Assembly: GCA_002483105.1 (NCBI GenBank)
Contig: DLHG01000007.1
Span: 124,001-188,000 of the forward strand
Length of the DNA: 64,000 nucleotides
Direction: 5' to 3'
Source of the DNA: Bacteroidetes bacterium UBA7674
Lineage (GTDB): Bacteria > Bacteroidota > Bacteroidia > Chitinophagales > Chitinophagaceae
Below are positions 34,103 to 42,170 of the stretch, in pieces. The number at the start of each line of letters is the position of its first letter. Position 1 is the stretch's first letter. Under the pieces are notes generated by a model. That model had not been told where the DNA came from. It was given only the letters and a program-made list of their open reading frames with translations, and did not search any database. The position numbers were made by a program, and so were the translations under genes.

Positions 34103-35521
34103 TTATTGTTTCACCACTGCCTGCTGATGTAGCTTGTTGCCTGCCTTATCAGTAACAGTCAACCAGTACATACCTGCTGTAAGGTCGCCAATGCTTAGCT
34201 TGCCTTGTGCAGAACTGCTACGTGCTGTCTTTACAGTTTGTCCCAGGGCATTTACGAGTTGCAGGTTCATTGCTTCATTGCCGCTGCCGGCTATGGTCAG
34301 TACATCCGATACAGGGTTTGGATAAACTGAGATCTGCGATTTCGCAGTTTTGCCATCTACAGCCAGGTCCCAGTATTCTTCATAGTAATAATGGATCAGG
34401 TAAACAGGGTCATCATCTATTGATCCGTTAGTAAACAGGAATATGCTATCATGGATCGGATTACCGTTAGTATTATAAACATAGTGCTCTTCAAAATTCT
34501 GAAGATAGCTAGTGCCATCCCACTGATATCCTGAAGCCATTTCAGGAACCATCTGCGTGTTCAGCGTTCTTTCCATATACCCATCAAGCTCCCATGAAGT
34601 ATTTACATCATCCCAAATATAGTAGGTGTCCTTTGTAAAGAAGTCAAAACCTGTGGTGTACTCGAAAGAATCCTTATATTCCAGGTCCATAACAGTGGTT
34701 AACTCATTGTAGTAAGAGTATGTTGCAGTTTCTATCTGGTCGTTACTATTGTAGGTATAATGAACTTCCTCATAAGGTTGATAGATGTTACTCATATTGT
34801 CCTTATCGCTCGTTTTCAGGCTGGTAATATTTCCGTTCACGTCATAAGTGTACTCAAACTTCTGGTAGATGGTCCATACATTGGTCATGTTCAGGTTTTC
34901 CATCACGCTGTCCTCCACCAGCATATTGTTCACATCATAATTAAAGTAGCGCCTGTAAAGTGTATCCCAGTTCGGGCCATTTGCCTCCAGGTGCTCAACA
35001 AACACAACTTTTGAATTATTGTAAGTGATCAATGTACGCTGATCAGCAGCACCATCTTCTACGAAGTACATTTCAGTTACATTATCATCCACATCGTAAG
35101 TAAAAGTATAATCAACTACCGGGTTAGGAACGTACACCTGAAAATTATCCGGCTTGAAGCTGAGATTATACTCAGGGGTCATAGGCCCTGTAAGCGGATC
35201 ATAATATCCGATAGACATCGAGTTAAAGTCAAATTGAGAACCACGCATTCCGCTGTAGTTAAACTGTAGCGAGTCAAAAAACTGTATAGGCCCTCCCTGC
35301 TGTTGAGCGCCGTACTCACTCATAGCCCTCATTCGTTCATAAGAGGCTGTGGATTTGTTCGCTGGGTTAGCCTTGCTCATCAGCCTCAACGTTTGCTGAC
35401 GGCTTTTTTCACGCTTGCTTATTGGCTGTTTGCCTATAAGGTTTTTGCCCTGGGGCACTTGTTGCGCCATCGCGCCGGTGGTCAGCAGTAAGCCAACCAT
35501 GATGATAGAGATTCTCTTCAT
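34103..35521 (-). CDS. Secreted T9SS protein, unknown function
   Basis: 472 residues with a signal peptide (MKRISIIMVGLLLTTGAMA). The N-terminal 60 residues after it are basic and may be a pro-region. The body has many short repeats of the form VDYTFTYDVDDNVTEMY, VHYTYNSNDQIETATY, FEYTYDVNGNITSL, i.e. RHS/YD-like beta strands. The end is a type A T9SS domain: VYPNPVSDVLTI, QLVNALGQTVKT, LTAGMYWLTV. Likely exported to the surface. The substrate or ligand is unknown. Confidence 0.85.
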   Translation of the reverse strand: MKRISIIMVGLLLTTGAMAQQVPQGKNLIGKQPISKREKSRQQTLRLMSKANPANKSTASYERMRAMSEYGAQQQGGPIQFFDSLQFNYSGMRGSQFDFNSMSIGYYDPLTGPMTPEYNLSFKPDNFQVYVPNPVVDYTFTYDVDDNVTEMYFVEDGAADQRTLITYNNSKVVFVEHLEANGPNWDTLYRRYFNYDVNNMLVEDSVMENLNMTNVWTIYQKFEYTYDVNGNITSLKTSDKDNMSNIYQPYEEVHYTYNSNDQIETATYSYYNELTTVMDLEYKDSFEYTTGFDFFTKDTYYIWDDVNTSWELDGYMERTLNTQMVPEMASGYQWDGTSYLQNFEEHYVYNTNGNPIHDSIFLFTNGSIDDDPVYLIHYYYEEYWDLAVDGKTAKSQISVYPNPVSDVLTIAGSGNEAMNLQLVNALGQTVKTARSSSAQGKLSIGDLTAGMYWLTVTDKAGNKLHQQAVVKQ

Positions 35522-35727
35522 TTTTGGTGATTTTTAGTTTGTCTATGTTGTTAATCGTAAAACCCTGTAAATTGTTACATCCTAAAACAAAAAAAATGCC
35601 ACTTTATTGTAGCCGTTTAGATTTTTTAAGAATTATGACAATGTAAACCTTAACCATTTAATCAATAGCTATCAAGACGTATAAAATAAGTGGGAACACC
35701 AATATAGACGAGATGGGTACAAATAAA

Positions 35728-35752
35728 AAGTGCCGGAATTATCCGGCACTTT
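35728..35752 (-). terminator. Terminator after tsf
   Basis: AAAGTGCCGGA and TCCGGCACTTT form an 11-bp perfect stem; the minus strand continues with TTTTATTTG. It ends the rplM-rpsI-rpsB-tsf operon. Confidence 0.85.
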
Positions 35753-35776
35753 CTTAATATTATTAACTGACAATTA

Positions 35777-36616
35777 CTATCCTACAGCGATACGCTTGAA
35801 AGCAGTAACAGTAAGGTCAGCCTCTACCGATTTCAGGTAATCAGCAACAGTCTTACCATTGTCTTTTACGAATGCTTGTGGTAACAGTGTGTTTTCCTTG
35901 AAGAATTTGTTCAGTTTACCTTGAGCAATTTTCTCCACCATATCACCTGTTTTACCTTCTGCCATTACTTGCTCAATAGCTATCGCCCTTTCGCGCTCCA
36001 GTGTTTCAGCAGGGATATTGTCAGAATCAACAGCCAGCGGGTTCATTGCAGCTATTTGCATAGCAACATCTTTACCTGCGGTTGTGTTAGCTTCAGTAGC
36101 TGGTTTGTTCAGGCTTACCAGTACACCTATGCGGTATCCTGCGTGTATGTAAGGAACAACAGCTTCACCTTCTACCAGTTCATAACGGATGATGTCTATC
36201 TTCTCACCTATCTTAGCAACGTTCTCCAGTACTTTATCAGCAACTGTAGCGCCACCCATTGGCTTAGATTTCAGATCTTCAGCTGAAGTAGCTTTAGTAG
36301 CTATTGCGATATCAGCCACTTCATTAGCGAAAGCGATGAACTCAGCGTTCTTAGAAACGAAATCCGTTTCAGCGCTCAGGTTTACGATAACACCATATTT
36401 GTTGTCAGCACTAGCCTTAGCTACTACTACGCCTTCTTTCGCTTCACGGTCGCTACGGTTAGCAGCCACTTTTTGTCCTTTCTTACGCAGGTAGTCAATT
36501 GCTTTTTCAAAATCGCCATCACTTTCCATTAAGGCTTTACGGCAATCCATCATACCTGCACCGGTCTGCTGGCGAAGCTTATTCACATCAGCAGCTGAAA
36601 TAGTTACTTCACTCAT
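35777..36616 (-). CDS. tsf: Translation elongation factor Ts
   Basis: 279 residues, normal for EF-Ts. The start VTISAADVNKLRQQTGAGMM leads to the signature MMDCRKALMESDGDFEKAI, then YLRKKGQKVAANR, and the dimerisation and core subdomains with AETDFVSKNAEF (the TDFV motif that touches EF-Tu) near residue 80. It reactivates EF-Tu by exchanging GDP for GTP. It is the last gene of the ribosomal operon, 121 bp after rpsB, with a hairpin in that gap. Confidence 0.97.
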   Translation of the reverse strand: MSEVTISAADVNKLRQQTGAGMMDCRKALMESDGDFEKAIDYLRKKGQKVAANRSDREAKEGVVVAKASADNKYGVIVNLSAETDFVSKNAEFIAFANEVADIAIATKATSAEDLKSKPMGGATVADKVLENVAKIGEKIDIIRYELVEGEAVVPYIHAGYRIGVLVSLNKPATEANTTAGKDVAMQIAAMNPLAVDSDNIPAETLERERAIAIEQVMAEGKTGDMVEKIAQGKLNKFFKENTLLPQAFVKDNGKTVADYLKSVEADLTVTAFKRIAVG

Positions 36617-36674
36617 TGTATATGTCTTTATTAAGGTTATTAATTAAGGCTGCGAAGTTCGCATTTTTATCATT

Positions 36675-36705
36675 AAAGCCCTCCCGGCTGAGCCGGGAGA
36701 GCTTT
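36675..36705 (-). terminator. Hairpin between rpsB and tsf (partial terminator or processing site)
   Basis: AAAGCCCTCCCGGC pairs with GCCGGGAGAGCTTT with one bulge. The T-run on the minus side is weak. It may lower tsf expression relative to rpsB or mark the mRNA 3' end. Confidence 0.6.
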
Positions 36706-36737
36706 AAATGTATATTAAGATTGTAAAAGGCTAATTA

Positions 36738-37703
36738 CTAGCGTTTTGCAGGAGGCCTGCTTCCACCGCCACCAGGGCGATTTCCACCACCACCGGCACC
36801 ACCACGGCCTGCACCACCACCGGCACCGCCACGACCTGCGCCGCCACCGGCACCACGACCTGCACCTGCTCCTGCACCACGACCTGCGCCAGCGCCACCG
36901 GCACCACGACGGGCACGTCCGCCATCTTTGTTGTCTTCTTCGTCAACTTCCAGTCCACGAGTCCTTTCAACACCTTCTTCTACATTCTCGTCTTCTGTTT
37001 CTTTATCAGTAGCACGCTCTTGCAAGCCTTCAATGATAGCAGCAGTAAGATATTGAGTAATGATAGCGATAGATTTTGTAGCATCGTCATTTGAAGGGAT
37101 AGCGAAGTCAACCTTTGTAGGGTCACTATTCGTATCTACCATCGCCAGGGTGATGATACCAAGACGTTTAGCTTCAGCAAGAGCAATGTGCTCGTGGCTG
37201 ATATCTACCATGAACAAAGCAGCAGGAGTACGGCCCATTTGAGAGATACCGCCCAATACTTTTTCCATTTTGTCTTTGCTACGTGTCAGGGTCAAACGCT
37301 CTTTCTTAGTAACGCTGTCCATTGTTCCGTCTTCCAGCATTTTCTGGATGCTTTGCATTTTCTTCACGCTCTTACGGATCGTTTGGAAGTTGGTAAGCAT
37401 ACCACCCAACCAACGTTCTGTAACGAAAGGCATGTTTACTCTTGCCGCAGCTTCAGAAACTATTTCTTTCGCTTGCTTCTTAGTAGCAACGAACATGATC
37501 TTTTTACCGCTCTTAGCGATAGATTTCAATGCAGCAGCAGCTTCATCCAGGCCATCTATTGTCTTGTTCAAGTCAATGATGTGGATACCGTTCTTTTCTG
37601 CAAAGATGTATGGAAGCATTTTAGGATTCCATTTCTTCTTAAGGTGGCCAAAATGCACTCCAGCTTCAAGTAATTGCTGGTGAAGGCTTTTATTATCTTC
37701 CAT
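36738..37703 (-). CDS. rpsB: 30S ribosomal protein S2 with long Gly/Arg/Ala-rich C-terminal tail
   Basis: 321 residues; bacterial S2 is usually 230-270. Residues 1-235 are the standard core (LEAGVHFGHLKKKWNPKM, FVATKKQAK, RWLGGMLTNF, DISHEHIALAEAKRLGI). Residues 236-261 are acidic, and 262-321 are almost only Gly, Ala and Arg in repeats like GAGRGAGG, ending GSRPPAKR. The tail is basic and disordered, an RGG-like RNA-binding extension. Its DNA is repetitive and GC-rich. S2 binds late to the 30S subunit near the mRNA exit/anti-SD region, where a sticky tail could matter in a phylum that mostly ignores Shine-Dalgarno sites (inference). Upstream is rpsI by 48 bp. Confidence 0.95.
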   Translation of the reverse strand: MEDNKSLHQQLLEAGVHFGHLKKKWNPKMLPYIFAEKNGIHIIDLNKTIDGLDEAAAALKSIAKSGKKIMFVATKKQAKEIVSEAAARVNMPFVTERWLGGMLTNFQTIRKSVKKMQSIQKMLEDGTMDSVTKKERLTLTRSKDKMEKVLGGISQMGRTPAALFMVDISHEHIALAEAKRLGIITLAMVDTNSDPTKVDFAIPSNDDATKSIAIITQYLTAAIIEGLQERATDKETEDENVEEGVERTRGLEVDEEDNKDGGRARRGAGGAGAGRGAGAGAGRGAGGGAGRGGAGGGAGRGGAGGGGNRPGGGGSRPPAKR

Positions 37704-37751
37704 TTTAATTTTTTCTTGTCGGTTAAATAAATAAAGAATACAAACCAGCGA

Positions 37752-38141
37752 TTAACGTTTAGAGAACTGGAAGCTACGACGTGCTTTCGCTTTACCGAAC
37801 TTCTTACGCTCTACCATACGGCCATCACGTGTCATCAGTCCCTTAGCTTTCAGTGCAGGACGATACTCAGGGTTCACTTCGCATAATACGCGTGCAATAC
37901 CCAGTTTTATCGCTTCTGCCTGGCCTTTAGGACCACCACCTTGTACATTCACTACCACATCGAATGACGTTTCAGACTCGATAGTCTTGAACGGTAATTC
38001 AACCTGGTTCTGCAGGTACATTATCGGGAAGTAATTCTTGTACTCTTTTCCATTAACCGTAATAGTACCGGTTCCTTTGCTCAGGTAAACACGAGCAACG
38101 GCTTCTTTACGGCGACCAACGGCGTTTTTTTGCTTTTCCAT
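37752..38141 (-). CDS. rpsI: 30S ribosomal protein S9
   Basis: 129 residues, normal length. It shows NAVGRRKEAVARVYLSKG, the GGGPKGQAEAIKLGIARVL block and the C-terminal KKFGKAKARRSFQFSKR, the basic tail that reaches the P-site tRNA. It lies 42 bp after rplM, the conserved L13-S9 pair. Confidence 0.97.
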   Translation of the reverse strand: MEKQKNAVGRRKEAVARVYLSKGTGTITVNGKEYKNYFPIMYLQNQVELPFKTIESETSFDVVVNVQGGGPKGQAEAIKLGIARVLCEVNPEYRPALKAKGLMTRDGRMVERKKFGKAKARRSFQFSKR

Positions 38142-38183
38142 TATTATATTAATGTCGTTTTATAAAAAATAAGCCTTTGGGCC

Positions 38184-38627
38184 TTAGAACTTCAATTCTT
38201 TTGGTGTTTGTGCTTTGTGCGGATGCTCAGCGCCTTCGTATACGAAAAGCTTCTTCACCATTGCACGGCCTAAGCGGTTCTTAGGAAGCATACCTTTTAC
38301 GGCGCGCTCGATCATCAGGTTAGGACGACGAACGATCATTTCCTTAGCAACTTCTGCTTTCTGGCCTCCCGGATAACCCGAGTATGTCAGGTATTCCTTG
38401 TCCTGCAGCTTAGTACCAGTCAGTACCACTTTGCCTGAATTAACGATAATTACATAATCACCGCAATCAAAGTGTGGTGTGTAATATGCTTTGTTCTTAC
38501 CGCGCAGGATAGCTGCGACACGAGAACTCATGCGGCCCAGTGTTTGGTTAGTAGCATCTACTAAGTGCCATTCACGCTTTACGATCTTTTCGTTAGCCGA
38601 CTGTGTTTTAAAACTAAGATGTCTCAT
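38184..38627 (-). CDS. rplM: 50S ribosomal protein L13
   Basis: 147 residues, normal length. Family landmarks: [39 protein letters not shown], then YSGYPGG and the MLPKNRLGR motif. It is first in the rplM-rpsI-rpsB-tsf operon. An 80-nt leader with a hairpin lies upstream, and a near-consensus promoter lies before that. L13 is known to repress its own operon in other bacteria. Confidence 0.97.
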   Translation of the reverse strand: MRHLSFKTQSANEKIVKREWHLVDATNQTLGRMSSRVAAILRGKNKAYYTPHFDCGDYVIIVNSGKVVLTGTKLQDKEYLTYSGYPGGQKAEVAKEMIVRRPNLMIERAVKGMLPKNRLGRAMVKKLFVYEGAEHPHKAQTPKELKF

Positions 38628-38679
38628 TTCTGGTTTTTTCTCTTGATTTTCAACTGTTTACGCCCGGGTTATCCACCAA

Positions 38680-38712
38680 AAACAGAAACAGCCCCATTAT
38701 TTTGGGACTGCA
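38680..38712 (-). promoter_or_regulatory. Leader hairpin upstream of rplM
   Basis: On the minus strand, just after the promoter, CAG-CCCA pairs with TGGG-CTG (7 bp with single mismatches) in the 5' leader of the L13 operon mRNA. An autoregulatory binding site for L13 is possible by analogy with other ribosomal operons. Edges are approximate. Confidence 0.35.
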
Positions 38713-38742
38713 AAGGTAACCTCACTATATTTCTGCACCAAA
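38711..38742 (-). promoter_or_regulatory. Promoter of the rplM-rpsI-rpsB-tsf operon
   Basis: Minus strand: TTTG (38739-38742), 20-bp spacer, TACCTTTG (38711-38718). This fits the Bacteroidota sigma-ABfr consensus TTTG-N19-21-TAnnTTTG at every fixed position. The predicted leader to rplM is about 80 nt. Confidence 0.8.
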
Positions 38743-38885
38743 AAATTCATTAAGTTTTTTTAGCCTTGCTTCATAACTTATTGATTATCAATAAAAATAA
38801 AGGAAAGATTTTTTGATAGCTTAACATTTATAACAAAAAAGCAGGCCAATATGACCCGCCCTTTGCAAAATATCTTAATGTATCC

Positions 38886-40451
38886 CTATTGTATCAGCAC
38901 CTTTCTCGCCGACACCTTATCACCGGAGGTTACATTGACGAAGTACATCCCCGGCTGCAATATCTCCACTGAAACTTTTTTGCTCACCGGAGTAGCCACA
39001 TACACTACCTTGCCTGCTATATCAGTGATAGTGATGTTATCTATAACCTGTCCCGCAGAAACGTTGATCGTTTTAGCTGAAGGATTAGGATAGACCACGA
39101 AGTTGTGCTCCTCATTTGCTATCGAACCAACCGAAACTATCACCGTAGTATCCGACCACTTAGTGATGAAGTTATTTGCATTGATCAGAACTGAAGGTGT
39201 GCCCGGATTAACGTCAGCACCATTTGCCTCGCCAATAATAATGATAGCACCTGCTGTATCTATTGCCATGCCAAAGCTTTCATTTATCCAGTTAGTAGCT
39301 ATAGGCACAGCCCACACATAGTTACCTGCTGCATCCAGCTTCTGAACGAATATGTCTGTAGTATCTGGGGTCATACTGACAAGGTTTTCCACTCCGGTAT
39401 TTGGATCCATATCTACTGTACCTGAGAAAACACCACAGGTGTAAATATTACCCTCGCCATCCAACTCTAAACCCATTCCCTGGTCTTTAGACAAACTTCC
39501 CATTTGCTTTGCCCATATAAAGTTGCCTGCTGAGTCCATCTTCAACAGGAACTGGTCTTTACCACCTGCCGTCAACAGTTCAGTAACACCCGGACCGGGA
39601 TCCGCATCTACTGTATCTACAAAATATCCTGTGACATATATATTCCCGGGCTCAGTAATATTCATTCTTACGTATGTGAGGCTGTCCAGTGGGTGACTCC
39701 ACAACTGGGTACCACTGCCGTTACGCTTCATAATATTCAGAGGCCAGGTAACCATAAATCCGATAGGTTCGACTGTATAGATAGAATTGCCATCCCTGGA
39801 AACTTCTATCAGTTGGCCTCCACCTAAAATATGTGAAACGTAATCTCCCGCCCCTGTATATTTTACAATAAATGGCCCTGATAAATTGACGGTATTCGGA
39901 CCGGGATCAACATCTATTGAAGGGCCTGACCTTCCTGATACATATACATTGCCCACCGAATCTACCGCAATATCACGACAGAAGGTATGTTGAAAGGTAG
40001 AGCCGGTGCCTAATGTGATCTCCCACCCTGTAGATCCGTTGCTATTTATTTTTTCGATGCGCCCTATCGTACCCGGATCAAACATACTTACGTTTATCGA
40101 GCTGGCTACGTATACATTTTGAGCTTCGTCAACAGTTATCTCCCAGTCCTCCTGGTAAGCCTGTGCATTTACTACATGCATCCACACAATATCGCCCTGC
40201 TTATTATATTTCAACACATACGGGCAATTGAACCCAACCATACTCGTTGGTACATTGGCAACACCCGGACCGGGATCTACGTCAACAGGGCTACCACCAC
40301 CGATCACAAAACCAAGCGTGTAAATATTACCGGCCCTGTCAGTTGCTATATCTAAATTAGAAACAGCTTGCTTGCCCCAGTGGAATTGTTGTGCGGTAGC
40401 GGCAAATGAAAATGGAAACGCTATCAGCGCAGAAAGTAGGAATTTCCTCAT
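38886..40451 (-). CDS. Secreted T9SS protein with SBBP-type beta-propeller repeats
   Basis: 521 residues. A signal peptide (MRKFLLSALIAFPFSFAATA) precedes repeats of the SBBP/NHL-like type: NIDIATDRAGNIYTLGF, ITVDEAQNVYVASS, IAVDSVGNVYVSGRS, LELDGEGNIYTCGVF, MAIDTAGAIIIIGE. Each is followed by VDVDPGPGV-like loops that look like calcium-binding turns (DxDPGP). The end is a type A T9SS domain (VYPNPSAKTINV, ITDIAGKVVYV, LQPGMYFVNV). The protein should form a secreted propeller. A perfect TATATTTG box lies 30 bp upstream of the start. Confidence 0.88.
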   Translation of the reverse strand: MRKFLLSALIAFPFSFAATAQQFHWGKQAVSNLDIATDRAGNIYTLGFVIGGGSPVDVDPGPGVANVPTSMVGFNCPYVLKYNKQGDIVWMHVVNAQAYQEDWEITVDEAQNVYVASSINVSMFDPGTIGRIEKINSNGSTGWEITLGTGSTFQHTFCRDIAVDSVGNVYVSGRSGPSIDVDPGPNTVNLSGPFIVKYTGAGDYVSHILGGGQLIEVSRDGNSIYTVEPIGFMVTWPLNIMKRNGSGTQLWSHPLDSLTYVRMNITEPGNIYVTGYFVDTVDADPGPGVTELLTAGGKDQFLLKMDSAGNFIWAKQMGSLSKDQGMGLELDGEGNIYTCGVFSGTVDMDPNTGVENLVSMTPDTTDIFVQKLDAAGNYVWAVPIATNWINESFGMAIDTAGAIIIIGEANGADVNPGTPSVLINANNFITKWSDTTVIVSVGSIANEEHNFVVYPNPSAKTINVSAGQVIDNITITDIAGKVVYVATPVSKKVSVEILQPGMYFVNVTSGDKVSARKVLIQ

Positions 40452-40481
40452 TACAATTAAGATTTATAGTTATTGGTACAG

Positions 40482-40489
40482 CAAATATA
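40482..40489 (-). promoter_or_regulatory. Candidate -7 box for the SBBP-repeat gene
   Basis: Minus strand reads TATATTTG, a perfect TAnnTTTG, 30 bp before the ATG at 40451. Confidence 0.45.
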
Positions 40490-40710
40490 ATACATTATTT
40501 ATTTTTTAGGAACACTCTCGCACCACTCCCGTCATTGCCCAACAGCGCCGTCATTTAGAACGAAGCAAGGTGGCACGAAGTGACACTTTGCGGAGAGAGA
40601 AATCCCCTGAGAAGTAGTGGCGAAGATGAACAACTGCCCATTCGCACTGAGCCCACCCAACATATCCACAATTCCATTGTCTTTTTCTCCCGCCCACGGA
40701 AATTTGTACC

Positions 40711-40929
40711 ATGAGAAAGCTGGAACCCGGAGACAAAATAGACAAATGCCATAGAGGCGAAATAATATACACCATGGTAGTGCTACAGGTAACCGACGAC
40801 CGTGCCTTTGCCGACATACCCGGCGGTAGCGAACCCTACGTTTTCCTACGCGAGTACGACGGCCCCGCTGTGCGTAATGTGTACCCCGGGAGTGAGGGGT
40901 ATGTGGTGCATGGGAATGCAGTTAGATAA
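40711..40929 (+). CDS. Small hypothetical protein
   Basis: 72 residues (MRKLEPGDKIDKCHRGEIIY ... GYVVHGNAVR). Composition is protein-like, with a beta-rich pattern and conserved-looking Gly/Pro turns (IPGGSEPYVFLREYDG), but I do not recognise it. It lies alone between a minus-strand T9SS gene and the repeat-rich intergenic region. Confidence 0.45.
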   Translation: MRKLEPGDKIDKCHRGEIIYTMVVLQVTDDRAFADIPGGSEPYVFLREYDGPAVRNVYPGSEGYVVHGNAVR

Positions 40930-40953
40930 CACTGTCAGACTGATTGTAGTTAC

Positions 40954-40987
40954 TGTCAGCCGGAGTTTGTCGACGGCTTGTTGAGAA
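40954..40987 (+). repeat. REP-like motif, copy 1
   Basis: TGTCAGCCGGAGTTTGTCGA then CGGCTTGTTGAGAA. It is repeated at 41027-41060 with two mismatches. The core TGAGTTTGTCGAAGGC resembles short interspersed REP-like motifs seen in many bacterial intergenic regions. Confidence 0.7.
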
Positions 40988-41026
40988 TTAGCGATAAAGT
41001 GAAATAGAACAGATGCACAATAGTCT

Positions 41027-41060
41027 TGTCAGCCTGAGTTTGTCGAAGGCTTGTTGAGAA
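41027..41060 (+). repeat. REP-like motif, copy 2
   Basis: TGTCAGCCTGAGTTTGTCGA then AGGCTTGTTGAGAA, the same orientation as copy 1, 73 bp apart. Only two of 34 bases differ. Confidence 0.7.
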
Positions 41061-41199
41061 GTGGCAGAGAGGCAGAATAGCCAGACTCCGTCAGCAATGT
41101 GTATATCCTTTTTTGCCCACACTCTGCACATATCCTAACTTTATACCAATATGAAACACCAAAACCCTACTACCTTTTTCACTAGTGCCTCAAAACATC

Positions 41200-41224
41200 A
41201 AAACCCTTTACAGTAAAGGGTTTT
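41200..41224. other. Perfect 25-bp palindrome
   Basis: AAAACCCTTTAC, one central A, GTAAAGGGTTTT. The 12-bp arms are perfect. It could be a weak terminator or a dimeric protein-binding site; it lies 15 bp before the first helically phased array. Confidence 0.6.
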
Positions 41225-41238
41225 ACAAGAAATAAGTT

Positions 41239-41337
41239 GGCACTACGCGGCACTTACATAGCACAAGGTGGCACTCACACGGCACAAGTCGGCAGATACA
41301 TGGCAGTATTTGGCACATACGTGGCACCCCGCGGCAC
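41239..41337. repeat. Array 1: GGCAC word repeated at 10/11-bp spacing (helical phase)
   Basis: The word GGCAC (with AGCAC once and GGCAG twice) starts at 41239, 41249, 41260, 41270, 41281, 41291, 41302, 41312, 41323 and 41333. Spacings alternate 10, 11, 10, 11 without error, i.e. exactly 10.5 bp, one turn of B-DNA. The 11-bp units end in ACAT, ACAC or ACGT; the 10-bp units vary more. The full unit is 21 bp. Confidence 0.85.
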
Positions 41338-41389
41338 AAAACAAAAAGCACAAAATATTCTCTATTCGTTCTTCACTATTCACTAAAAC

Positions 41390-41485
41390 TGAAGTAACAT
41401 GAAGCAAGACTGAAATAACCGGAAGCAAACCGGAAATAACATGAAACAAAAGTGAAGCAAAAAGCAGCAAAACTGAAACAAAACC
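41390..41485. repeat. Array 2: TGAA word repeated at 10/11-bp spacing (helical phase)
   Basis: The word TGAA or GGAA starts at 41390, 41400, 41411, 41421, 41432, 41442, 41453 and 41474, with AGCA standing in at 41463. Spacing again alternates 10 and 11. Units read TGAARTAACM (10 bp) and TGAAGCAAAMC (11 bp). A 49-bp AT-rich spacer separates it from array 1, and its phase is offset by 4 bp. Confidence 0.85.
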
Positions 41486-41612
41486 AAATGCCACCATTGA
41501 TAGTCAATTACTTATAGCACCTTCTTAACACCAAACCGGAAACAAAAACTACACTGGTTCAAAATATCCATATTGTCAACTTTACATTATCTTTATTCCA
41601 ACTTAGAAACCT

Positions 41613-42080
41613 ATGGAACTCATATTCGAACACATCTGGATCGTATTTATCGTTATTGTGATTGTGAATGCCTTTATGCTGAGGTGGGAATCAAAACGAT
41701 ATATTTCTGATAACCCTGAACTGAAAGAAGGGTACAGGAAATTTTTCAAAGCACTGCTGATCTATCCAACTATTCCCTGGCTCATTATGGGTATCGGTGA
41801 TATCAGCGGCATCCCGGGCTTCGACTTTTTTGGCTTCAGTACTACCCAGCCTCTTGTATTACTTTTCCATGCTTCATGGATCGCGATCATAGCTTTGGCT
41901 ATCAGATGGATCTATTTTAAGAACGGTGCTGATTTCCTGGCGCGCCATCCGGGCATGTTGCTCAGGCTCGGCCCCGGCTTTTCCGTAAGCCATGAAGTGT
42001 CGGCGAAGGAAATAAAACTAATGCTCCCGAGAGTGGCATTTAGCCTGATTGGGTTGATAGTAATCCTGAGGGTGATATAG
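41613..42080 (+). CDS. Hypothetical membrane protein
   Basis: 155 residues with four hydrophobic segments: IWIVFIVIVIVNAFML near 8-23, LLIYPTIPWLIMGIG near 48-62, LVLLFHASWIAIIALAIRWI near 81-100 and a C-terminal SLIGLIVILRVI. No motif or family recognised. It follows the phased-repeat region and precedes dispersed element B. Confidence 0.7.
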   Translation: MELIFEHIWIVFIVIVIVNAFMLRWESKRYISDNPELKEGYRKFFKALLIYPTIPWLIMGIGDISGIPGFDFFGFSTTQPLVLLFHASWIAIIALAIRWIYFKNGADFLARHPGMLLRLGPGFSVSHEVSAKEIKLMLPRVAFSLIGLIVILRVI

Positions 42081-42083
42081 TTA

Positions 42084-42164
42084 GTCGCGAGGCGACCACC
42101 TCCCCCTTCGGGTACTCCAAAGGCCCGCCCGGATGAACAATCCGTTCGGACGGGGAGGAGAGCT
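42084..42164 (-). repeat. Dispersed intergenic element, copy B
   Basis: On the minus strand: CTCTCCTCCCCGTCCG, then CGGATTGTTCATCCGGGCGG, CCTTTGGAGTACCCGAAGG and GGGAGGTGGTC. These blocks match copy A at 22915-23026 in order, with copy A carrying extra bases between blocks. It lies just past the feoB stop and may serve as its terminator hairpin. Confidence 0.75.
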
Positions 42165-42170
42165 TTGAAA

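Larger units (their letters stand above)
40930..41612. other. 683-bp non-coding region rich in structure
   Basis: Holds, in order: the two REP-like motifs, the 25-bp palindrome, array 1, an AT-rich spacer, array 2 and about 120 bp of plain sequence before the next gene. An 84-codon open frame crosses the arrays on the minus strand, but its heptad look (VSADLCR, VSATLCY) follows from the 21-bp repeat, so I do not call it a gene. Confidence 0.7.

Noticed and set aside
41239..41485. CRISPR array
   Set aside because: Units are 10-11 bp words, not 25-40 bp repeats with unique spacers, and no cas gene is present.
41243..41497. 84-codon minus-strand frame over the phased arrays with heptad look
   Set aside because: The 7-residue periodicity follows from the 21-bp DNA repeat; there is no signal, start context or known family, and the 10/11 sub-spacing breaks codon frame.
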